Below the pieces are notes generated by a model. That model did no database searches. It was not told the origin of the DNA and saw only the letters and a program-made list of their open reading frames with translations. Positions 54,493 through 64,000 of a stretch of DNA of 64,000 nucleotides are shown here, in pieces. Within the stretch, counting starts at the first letter, position 1, and the number at the start of each line of letters is the position of its first letter. Source of the DNA: Pisaster brevispinus (lineage: Eukaryota; Echinodermata; Asteroidea; Forcipulatida; Asteriidae); the NCBI GenBank assembly GCA_023634235.1, contig JAMKCF010000008.1, forward strand, positions 1,493,001-1,557,000, in the 5' to 3' direction. Both the position numbers and the translations under genes were made by a program.

Positions 54493-56273
54493 GTAGGTTA
54501 CCTAATCTTTTGCTCTTAATGTTACAGACCTACATGTAGAGTTATGCCAGGAATGGACCCCTTTAATTATTTTCTCTAGGCATTTGATATACCAATGGAA
54601 GTGATCAAAACTCGGTTGCTTGTATAAAATTCCAGGCCATTCCCCATCCTGCTGTACCCTTCAATCCATCACAGCATACCTCACCCACCAATTAATTCAC
54701 AAGAAAATTATAATCATATATATAGAAATATACATTAGAATTTTGAAAGAAAACTGAAAATGTTTAAACGCAAATTGTACATATTGCCTTGAACGTTTGA
54801 TATTTCCCCTTCTCTGAGACAATCTTTTCCATCAGGGTAGGCTGCAAGTAGAGCTACCCTGAAGGGTTAGATAAACTCATTATGAATGAATATTAAATCC
54901 AGTCTCCATCCATATTGATTTGGATACTATAAGGTCAATGACTGCCCCTGATGTCCATAGATGCTGACTGTGGTCTGTTTTAATTTACCGCGTATACTCA
55001 CTGCATGGGTCTCTTAATACAACTCGTGCATGTGATAATTTCCAATTGAATCATTTGATGCATGAGTAACGCAGCAGATAATGGAGCAAGTCGGATATTG
55101 CACAGCGCTATTTCACCTTCATTGTGACCGCTAATGTTAATATAAAAAGGAGACATAATCCGATTGACTAAATTAACATAATTTGGTTTAAAAGGCTCAA
55201 TGAATTAGTTATGAGGATCCTAATTAAGCAGGGTTGTGTTTCTAAACCAGTTACAATGTTTTACATGGTGTTACTCATTATATGATATTGAACAGTGCAA
55301 GATTTATTTGTTTGATAATACGCACATATACATGGAGGTGGTTTAAGGTGAAACCGAAGACACGCCTTGATCGATTTGTACAACTTAAAATTATGTGCAT
55401 GAAATTTGTATACTATGTCCAACGGTGCAAGCACCAGTAACAGGATGAGTTATGCAGAGGATGATAAGGAAATGTTCAGTTTTAGATGTGGCAGGAAACC
55501 CATCAGGGGAAACCCACGCAATCAGGTAGGAACTGAAACACAATCAAGGCTACGGTAACAGGTAGTATTTGAACTGGAGTCCACAGAGGTGAAAGGCTGG
55601 TTAAGAAACTACCTGATCCCCAAAATAAGTATCGGTTAAAATGGGTCAACACTCTCCCAAACTTACATTCTTGTCTACGTTTATAGTAGTATTTTATTCT
55701 TGTATTTTCTGATGAATAGATAGCCCCAAGCGGAGCAGGGAGTCCCCACTAAATGATGCCCAGTCTGGTACCCAACCTTGTGGGATTCCCAACCGGCAAC
55801 ATCACATGGAGGAGAGTTGGATTGTTACCCCTCCTCCATGCTTCACCGCTGGGGGTAGTTCCCCGCATCAACTCGCCACCAGTCCAATGGAGAATCTCCT
55901 TATTGAACACCCTAGTATGTCTGTTTATGGACCACGCAATGCCATGGCAACGAGATCAAGGAGACTCCGTCAGCATGAACAGAACACTGATCAGATCGTG
56001 AAGAAATCCAAGTCACGCAATCTGCGTGTGCGTAACACGCAGCCACCTCGCCGCGCAGCTGCAGTGGCAGCTCGTGTTGGTTTGGAAAACCCGCCGAACT
56101 TGGCTGCCATCCAAGAGGCAGAGATCATGGAACGTACAAAAAAGGGGTCACTAAGTAGGTCAAAGGTCGAGCGCCATAACAAGGCATACCATCAGCAGAC
56201 TCGCTCAGGCAAGCGTCATTATCGTCAGAATGTTGCCGGTAGACACTCTGGTGTCGTGTACAAGCAATGTTAA
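54336..56273 (+). CDS. TP53INP: TP53INP1/2-like autophagy and transcription cofactor
   Basis: Two coding exons, 54336-54492 and 55720-56273, join in phase (A|AT) to give 711 bases, 236 residues plus TAA. Family landmarks: the acidic LC3-interacting motif YADDDWVLVDV (W46, V49); MEESWIVTPPPCFTAGG; SPMENLLIEHPSMSVYGPRN; and a basic C-terminal region with LSRSKVERHNKAYHQQTRSG. Vertebrate TP53INP1 and TP53INP2/DOR (about 240 and 220 residues) shuttle between nucleus and autophagosomes, bind ATG8-family proteins through the LIR and coactivate p53 or nuclear receptors. This looks like a single-copy invertebrate orthologue of both; I cannot assign it to 1 or 2. The arginine-rich stretch (RNLRVRNTQPPRRAAAVAAR) between the central block and the C-terminus is a possible nuclear localisation signal. 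Confidence 0.93.
55720..56273 (+). CDS. TP53INP: TP53INP-like coding exon 2
   Basis: Acceptor GAATAG ends at 55719; another AG at 55722-55723 gives the wrong phase and was not used. It encodes SPKRSRESPLNDAQSG, the conserved MEESW and SPMENLLIEHPSMSVY blocks and the basic C-terminus ending VVYKQC. An overlapping +1 frame (55753-56001) is a shadow. Confidence 0.92.
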
Positions 56274-57499
56274 TAATAGTTCCATAATACGCATTCAGCA
56301 AACCCTTACCTCAACAGAAAAAATTCACAGCAAAATACATTTTTCAAATAATAACAAATACAGCATATTTTACATTTTCTAAACTTCACTTCCAGATTTG
56401 AGAGGTAAGGATACATCCAGTTTGCTTTGGTTCTCACAAATTTGAGAAAATTTGCGTTATATTTTAGAAACTTAAAAAAAAAAATTCTGGGTAGATTTGT
56501 AGATACTAGTTTTGGTGAACTTGGAAATGTTTTAACTGTTAATATTCACTATAAAAAATTATTCTATATATTTATTACTGACAATATAATATTTTAATTA
56601 GATTAGGTGTGTCAGAAACATTGCAGTTGTAGAAAATATTCAAACACTTTAAAAACTCAAAGAAATCAATTTGTAAAAGCAACTGATATTCTTGCAGGAG
56701 TCAATTCGGTTTTGAATTCACAGGGTTTGGGAGTGCCTCAGTAAAACTTTTTAACAAAGATTTTGTTTTGATTTTCTCTTATTCATTGTATACCAAAAAA
56801 AAGGTTTTTATGCATCCAATTTCAAATTGCAAGACTGCAATTGATTGACAAATGTACATAATATAAAATGGACAGCTATTATTATTTCCTTTTCACTCTA
56901 CCAAAATCCAATTTGCCAAGCTTTGCCATATTTTGTTCCTTTTTGTTTCCTCATCTTTGTAAACATCCGCTTGATTTACAAATCTTTTTAACACTAGAGT
57001 GACGCATGCAAACCAAGAATAAATTTAATGTCATTTCAATTTAATGAATTACGAGCAGTTAGGTTTGGTTTGTTTTTAAAATGAATTCCTTTTTGGTTTA
57101 TGTCAGTGTGGAGACGGAATCTTTAAATTCCCCTCAAGATTAATAATCAAACTGTCTTTCAAATCAAACTGCTGTGGATCGTGAACAGTTTTGTGGGTAT
57201 TTTATTTTGAAAATAAACAAAAGCACTTTTCACACTACTGAGCCAATTCACAAGAAACAAACCTTAAGGAAATTCCTGGGGAATTTTAACCCCACCACCA
57301 CCCAATGTTTGTTTTAAACTTGATACAATTTTCCCCAAGGGGAAAAATGTATGCTAACCCCAGGGCTATCTGGCTTAATCCTAACGGGTAGCTGCACATG
57401 TATTTCCCTGGAGTTTGTCAGGGTTAGCAAATCAAGTGTGAAAAGGCCAACTAAATTTCCCGGGATTTTCCTGTGAAATTTGTCTGGTGTCTCCAATCA
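56274..57499 (+). other. TP53INP-like 3' UTR and downstream flank
   Basis: A/T-rich with several short ATTT-containing stretches. The first AATAAA downstream of the stop is at 57018-57023, about 745 bases away. Confidence 0.5.
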
Positions 57500-57690
57500 G
57501 GGGCCAATTTCATAGAGCTGCTTAAGCAAAAAATATTGCTTAACAATGTTCTGCTTAGTAGAAATGAGCAGGTTACCATTTAAAAATTGTACATGTGACA
57601 TGGTAGTTTAGCTGGTAACCTTTTTCTGGTAAGTTTGTTGTGCATAGCAATTTTTGTGTGCTTATAAGCAGCTGTATGAAACTAGGCCCA
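57500..57690. mobile_element. MITE, GGGCCCAA-TTCATA family, intact copy
   Basis: 191 bp, starting GGGGCCAATTTCATAGAGCT and ending AGCAGCTGTATGAAACTAGG CCC in inverted orientation. Interior blocks are GCTTAACAATGTTCTGCTTA, TTGTACATGTGACATGGTA and TAGCTGGTAACC. Outer inverted repeats are about 29 bp with mismatches. Confidence 0.82.
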
Positions 57691-57900
57691 GGTACAGAGG
57701 CTAATTGCTCATTATGCCATGAGCAATTTGCTTATCTTGATTCATTATCAAAAAATACCTCAAATATTGTTCATTTCATACAGTATAATAACAACTGAAA
57801 TGCTGCAAGTCTAATCTTGTAATAATGTCACAAAAATTGTTGAAGAATCATGTACAATGTACATGTAATTCAAAAGTGGTTTCTAAGCCAATGAATGACG

Positions 57901-57921
57901 TGCGTGTGTGTATGTGTGTGA
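57901..57921. repeat. (GT)n microsatellite
   Basis: GTGCGTGTGTGTATGTGTGTG, imperfect. Confidence 0.85.
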
Positions 57922-59061
57922 TATGACATTCTGAGTGGTCAATCAAAACATAAAGACTGGAGAGTTTCTGTGCTATAATTCAACCCTACTCCGTAGATCG
58001 AAGATGGAAATCTTTTTCATGCACAAGTAAAACAGGATTTCCAACAAGCCGTTTCTAAATCAATTCAGGATTCTCGCAGGAACATGTCATATTCAATTGA
58101 GATAATTTTTTGCCCTAATTTCATTTCAAATATGTAAAATAGAAATCCAGCATAGAAAGCTACGTTGATGATTTTGACCATTTTGCATGCTAAAATAGTT
58201 TGATGTGACACTACATGTGTATGCTCAATTGTTTGCATGAAGTTATCATAAACAAGATACAAAAATCAATTGCCTATAAACCGGTTATTACATTACATCT
58301 TTTCCCAGAATTTGTTTTCCAAATACACTCAACCTAAAAACCATTTTGTTTTGTGGAACGTAATCAATACAATTTATGTGTTTAATGGAAGAAATGTATG
58401 TCACCAGTGTGAGAGTTAATATGTGAACAAATTCATAACCTCTATTAATTTTTTCGACACAACGGTGCTACATTGGTAATCAACAATTAATAAATGATTT
58501 AATATAAACTGATTTATTACTCTATATTCACATTATTTTAAGTTAAAAAAACATTGATTTTACCTGGGGGAAAAGGCAAACAAACTTGCAACAATTTTGT
58601 GAGAAATTCAAGCTGAATGTGAAAAAAATGTGCTCCCAAAATATGAGGAGTGAAAACAGGTCATCAAGATTTGTTTTTCTTCTAAGTTAACATCTTTCCC
58701 TAAGTTTGAAAACCTCAAATTCAACACAACTTCAACAAAGAAAATTTAGTAAATTATTGTCATCAGTTCTCAACATAGTATACATGTTCCCAATCTGAAT
58801 TATATTACTTGCTCTGTAATGTTAATATGAATTAGCATCCACATGTAACATTATTTTTCATTTGCCATTCACTAAGAAATATTATTCAACCACTTATCCT
58901 ATTAATTTCTGGAGACATAAATATTTATTTACAGAACTTGATTACATTCCAAATACTACTAATAGTATATGATTGTTGATGATTGTTTATGCAGGCAGTC
59001 TGAAAGGTTTTGTACACCAATTGTTGACAAATTTTGGTTAGTATATTTTGGCTTATTACCT
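57922..59061. other. Intergenic DNA, nothing recognised
   Basis: AT-rich; no exon, RNA or repeat family identified. Confidence 0.5.
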
Positions 59062-59238
59062 GGGCCCAATTTCATGGTAGCTGCTTAAGCAGCAAATATT
59101 GCATAACAATTTTCTGTTTAGCAGAAATGAGGAGGATACCAGTCAGAAATTGTACACGTGTTACAGTAGTTTGGCTGGTAACCTTATTCTGGTAAACGTA
59201 TTTTTATTGTGCTTAAGCAGCTCTATGAAATTGGGCCC
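59062..59238. mobile_element. MITE, GGGCCCAA-TTCATA family, second intact copy
   Basis: 177 bp, from GGGCCCAATTTCATGGTAGC to CAGCTCTATGAAATTGGGCC C, with near-perfect inverted termini. Interior shares CAGAAATGAG, ACCAGTCAGAAATTGTACAC and TTGGCTGGTAACC with the neighbour 1.4 kb away, in the same orientation. A 93-residue frame across it is a shadow. Confidence 0.85.
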
Positions 59239-62200
59239 TGGATGTTTTACTATGATGACAATCAGTTGGCTGTCAAGCTTGTTCTTCCCCAATCATACCA
59301 TGAAAACCAAACCCAGGCTGGATGGGTCAAACAGTCTGGTCCCCTTTTGGTTAACTGATAATCAATATGAGGGAATATGACAACGATGTTGACACTAATC
59401 TACCATAAGAGGTTACAGATACCTGAAAAGTAATTGACATCTTACAATGTCCTGGATTATCCATTATGAAGCTGGAATGACTCATTTTTATCATAAAAAG
59501 TGGAGAAAAAAACCTAGCATATTAAAATAATTTGTTGGCAAACATTAATGGAAAAATTAATTAAAACTACACTCTCTTTTCTGTTCTTAAAAAACCTGTA
59601 CATGTAAGTGTCATATTGGCCCAATTCACCCGGCGCCATCACCCAGGATACATCTTGGTTGTGCCATTTTGGGGAGTCAGAATCCCCTTTTGTCGTATTG
59701 CGCATTTTTGGCGATGCACAAATGGTTAGAGGTACACGATACTTGATGCAATTTGACTACCCCAATGGCAGACCATAGGCAGACAGTAGCCGGGTGTGAC
59801 ATCAGTGCATGGGGGTCTAGAGCTGCATTTAACCCATGGTGTACATCTCCTTTTACTAGACAATGTACAATTCCAATCAAGAAAAATCATATGCATATTA
59901 CACCAAAAGCAATCGTCGTTCTTGGTATTTCAGACACAGACCAAAGAATCTCAAATATTTTTTGACAATTTCTTTATGAGCACACAAAGAATATCTATAA
60001 TGTGAAATTGAACTGTTTTGATTGTTCCTGTTGTTGACTAATTAACTTTGTTGCGGGTGTAAACAAGATCTTTATCGAGGCAACATATGAAAAAACAGAA
60101 ACATAACCTATAATTGTCTTACAAATGTTCTGGGGAGTGTTAAGGGTTATCTGATCAACATAAATCAAGGGTTTTAGAACATAGAAGTAGGTATATATTA
60201 AGTATACAGTAGTAAAACCACTTAGCATTAGCAACAGTGAAGCCAATTTCTCATTCCTGCACTCATAGTTTTGAATTTTTTGTTTTGTCTCTGTAATTAC
60301 TTATAACTTCTGGTATAATTATTCTTAACAAAGTGTAAACAAATCTCAACGTTATTTATTTCCAAGAGAGTAATATATTTATATTTTACATAAATTACAA
60401 TAAATTAACATAGGGCAAAGTTGACATTACACCAAAACAATCCAACCATATGGACAGAAAGGATACTATGCAATCAACGTAAAATAATAGACAAGGCCTA
60501 GACACTCAATAAAACAACTAGGCCATTATCAAGTGCTATCCATACGCCCAGCAACTTTTCATTCAATGTTAATGTTAGAAAACCCAGACACTGTAATACT
60601 GTTTGTTTATGCGTACATGTTGTCCAGTGTGATAATTAATGATACATGGAACTCAATACCCTAGCAGTGATTACCCAGCTTTCATCACCGAAGAGAGACT
60701 TTCAAATAAGTAGAAAAGCAGACAAGTGCTCTCAAATTACACTGCACTTTACCTTGCTTCTGACTATCACCACCACATGTGTACTTTGCAATTGATGGTA
60801 CAGCCCTTATGTCAGTCAAGGTGAAAGGTATAAAAGGTTAAACCCAAGCTAATTTCCATTTTAGGTGCAGCCCCCCCCCCTCCCCCACCCCCAGGAAGAA
60901 ATGCCTCCATTGCCCAGTTGCAAAGATAATGTATTCAATCAATCATAGATCTCCTCATCTGGTTTCTAGTATTCTAGTTTTATTTTTGCATTTTTAATCT
61001 TATTGAATAAACCAAACGCCATGCAAAACAAATCTGACGTGATATTGAAGAAAAGGTACAAGTTAAGTCTTTTCTGAATTGAGTCTGTCTCGAGGGTTAT
61101 GACCTCAAATGACCCTTTGATTCACAGTCTGGCCTTGTAATATGACAAGCAACATGTTCAAGATGGCTTGTTGCAAAATAGTGGAAATGTCTTGAGTATC
61201 CTTGATGAGTGGTTTTGTCAAAAGAAAAACCCTGATTATCTTTTCTTTGTAACAATGAGACCATAAAAATGAAGATGTTATGGTTTTATTATTTAACCAT
61301 ATACTCAGACAATGAGAGGTTGCACTGTCCAGTTAACATTTAGCATAACGTATGAATATTGTATGTTTACCATCAAGCCAGTTTTTTAATTTCATAACTG
61401 TGTATGTATTGATTTTAGAAAATTTTCTCAAAATCATTTTATGGTAACAACATTAGGGTTGTGAGATCAGACTTTCATTGTAAACACAGCATTACATTTT
61501 GAAAACCTAGTAAAAAATACATTTGTTAATTTGTACATCATCAAGCTGACAATATCTTAAGCGGTTATTTCCACTGACATTTCCATCCTCAGTGAAAGTG
61601 CAGTGTACAGATCAGTGGTGAAGTACCAGCCAATTTGCACTTGTATCCTGTGTACACGCGCAGTGAACTGAACGGTGATTCACTGCCCAAGTACATGAAG
61701 ATGAGTTCATCTCAGGTCAAAGGTCACATCAAGGGAACATCCCTTGCTCTACATAAAATATCATTTTATGCTGCCCCTTGTGTGTGCAGTAATGGGCACA
61801 TTTCCCAGAAAATTTAGCATACTCAAGAAAACATCTATTTTAATATTACTTTTGCTGAAAAGACAGGCACAAATCTATCCAATATCAGGTATAATTTGTG
61901 TTCCATCTGTTTTCGTTGACATAATATAAGAGAAATTGGTGAAAAACCACTAAAACAAAAAAGTGTAAAAAGTAAATTTTCAAAATCCCCACACACCTGT
62001 TACAAATAAAATTGGGCAAACGTCTGTAATTCTTTCCAATGATTCTTTGCTTATAATTATAGTGCTTAAAGAGCATTGAGTACATGGGAATTGGTTCAAG
62101 GTTTTTTATGACAAATTCAACATTTGTCAGTTATGGTACACTGTACGTGTAATTTATGCACAGCAATACAATGCGGCACCAAAAATGTTTGTAGCTGTAG

Positions 62201-64000
62201 GTAATTTTATGAGAAACGATTAAGAGAAATGTATTAATAACAAGGCCATACTGTAGGGAAATTCCTTTTGTGTGAAAGAAAAAAAAATAAAGAAAAATGT
62301 CAGTGAGAGTGACAAGCTAGTTTTTAATATAGATTGTTAATGAGACAGTTTCCTTGAAGTGAAAATTGAGGAAGGAACATATTTGAATTGTACAATGTAT
62401 GCATGACAGCTTGAATTAATAATCACTTTATTATTACTGATATGATGGTACTTGTAACGCATACTGTCATGTTAATATGTAGGATGTTGAATATGACCTC
62501 ATCACCGGGCAAACAATGAGGGCTTTCTAACCACGCTTAGTGTACGTAATCCAGGTGCCAATCAATGCCCTGTATATTTTTCTAGGAGCGAGCGTGCCGT
62601 TCACTGTTGAAGGGAATTGACATTGTACGCATGCTCAATTGTACAAACACCTTGCAGACATGTCATGTACATGTAGCTATGACTTCCACCATCTACCGGA
62701 GTCAAATTAAAAAACAGATGCAGTGTATCTGCGTTTGAAACCATGGAAAAACAAAACATTCTTGTGCAAATGACAGGTAAAATAGAAGCTTGATACATGT
62801 AGACATTGCAAGCAATGCTCCATGTAAACGATGTGCAAATCAAGGTTCTATTTTCAATATTATGAACTGAAATGCTTGTTGTATTTTCCATGGAAAAATT
62901 CAGATTAATAATTGTATTCAAACTTGTTCTTTGGATGTTCCATAACAACTAGATCTACACTTAGCAAGGGGAAGTTTATTTCAAAGTATATAAATGGTTT
63001 GTTCAATTCTTATGAGTTTTTGGTGAGAGTGTTAGCTGTAAATGAGAGAAGTTGTATGAGGAATTGTTCATATATTTTTAGCTGAATTTTTTTATTGAGT
63101 TTCTTTAGAAGTTTTTATGTGTGCAAAATTGTTAGTTTTCTTTAATAGCTCAGTTCAGTTCAAAGAACAAACTGTACAATGCCCTTGCTTCAAGGAAGTT
63201 TGGAGAAATTCTCAAATCCCGCTTTTGTGACCAAAATGTAACTTGGGATCTTTCTTATGTAAGAATTAAATCTGCAAGTGACATTCAAAGGTGCTGAGTC
63301 ATCGTTCTTTTTTTCAAAAAGTTGCATCATTTAGTTGCATCAAATTCTCAAACATTGACCTGGTTTGGGGGTTGGTGGCTCAACTGTTCAGATGCTTCTT
63401 AAAGAGAGACGGTGAGAGAACGCAGGACTCAAAATGAGCTCTCATGATGACATAGAGCTCATTATTTATGCATTTTATGGTACAGTGGGTCAAAGGTCAA
63501 ATTGGTCTCATGGAAAGTGTGACCAAATGTCACCTCAAAGAACCAATCTACAAAGTGATGCTGCTTTTGTGATCTGCTGTGGTTATGAAAAAACGGATAA
63601 ATTAAGATGATAGAATTAAGCATTTTGCAATTTGTAAACGACTCTCTGTACCGTTGATTCTTGTAGAGTGCATGTATTTTATCTTCTTCTGTTTCCCTAC
63701 TTCATTGGTGAAAAATTGGATGACTTTTGTTTTTAAATTATTAAACCAAGTTGATTTGTTTTTATAATGGTCAATAACGTCTGACTGGCCTCTTATTAAG
63801 TAGCTTTCATTAATAAGCATATGTTCAAATTACACTTATTCAAATGAGGAGAGTGTAGCATATGGTGATTTTGGTGATAGGAAGTTTCTCAATTATTTTA
63901 AAACCCATTTACCTTGAATGCTCAGGTCACGTACATGGGGATGGTTCAACAGCATAAGGTCATACACCTGAGTGCATGAAGGTCTACTCAAATTGAATAT
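59239..64000. other. Intergenic DNA to right edge, nothing coding recognised
   Basis: AT-rich with a C-rich tract at 60868-60891. At about 59290-59345 there is ACCAAACCCAGGCTGGATGG, similar to the interior of the AATAGACCTT-family MITE. All frames are short and lack family motifs or splice context. Confidence 0.5.

Noticed and set aside
55753..56001. 82-residue plus-strand frame
   Set aside because: Overlaps the TP53INP-like second exon in another frame; the TP53INP frame carries the conserved motifs.
59099..59380. 93-residue plus-strand frame
   Set aside because: Runs through an intact MITE with inverted ends; not a gene.

Overview
The window is animal nuclear DNA. It is AT-rich, has multi-kilobase introns with GT/AG boundaries, and is crowded with SINEs, MITE-like inverted-repeat elements and a minisatellite. 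The protein families, the style of the repeats and the frequent TACATGTA-type runs suggest a marine deuterostome invertebrate, most likely an echinoderm such as a sea star. That placement is inference. No prokaryotic operon, CRISPR array or virus was recognised.

Four genes can be assembled by matching splice phases. (1) Positions 7511-24436, minus strand: the first three coding exons of a phospholipase C gamma gene, encoding the N-terminal PH domain. The gene runs off the left edge, and intron 1 is about 16 kb. (2) Positions 30717-38127, minus strand: a complete nine-exon gene for the lysosomal uncovering enzyme NAGPA (585 codons), with signal peptide, phosphodiester glycosidase domain, EGF-like repeats, a transmembrane helix and a YxxPhi tail. 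Its start codon lies in a perfect TISU element. (3) Positions 42084-47934, minus strand: a C19orf12-like (MPAN protein family) gene with one N-terminal coding exon and two tandem, phase-compatible, divergent 3' terminal coding exons. (4) Positions 54336-56273, plus strand: a complete two-coding-exon TP53INP1/2-like gene with a DDDWVLV LC3-interacting motif and the conserved family blocks.

Layout. 1-7510 is PLCG intron 3, with a 2.6 kb minisatellite of 41/44-bp units locally organised as 126-bp higher-order repeats. 8175-24243 is PLCG intron 1, filled with transposon remnants and two fold-back structures. 24.4-26.4 kb is the PLCG 5' region. 26.4-30.3 kb is AT-rich intergenic DNA. 30.7-38.1 kb is NAGPA, with a 46-bp tandem repeat in its presumed 3' UTR. 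38.2-42.1 kb is intergenic with a small 20-bp array. 42.1-49.6 kb is the C19orf12-like gene. 49.4-50.6 kb is a probable bidirectional promoter shared with the TP53INP-like gene, whose long 5' intron reaches 54.2 kb. 56.3-64 kb is 3' UTR and intergenic DNA with two MITEs.

The genes do not form a pathway. PLCG is a tyrosine-kinase signalling lipase, NAGPA finishes the mannose-6-phosphate tag in the trans-Golgi, and the C19orf12 and TP53INP families are each linked in the literature to mitochondria/ER or autophagy. The strongest observation for follow-up is the pair of alternative terminal exons in the C19orf12-like gene.
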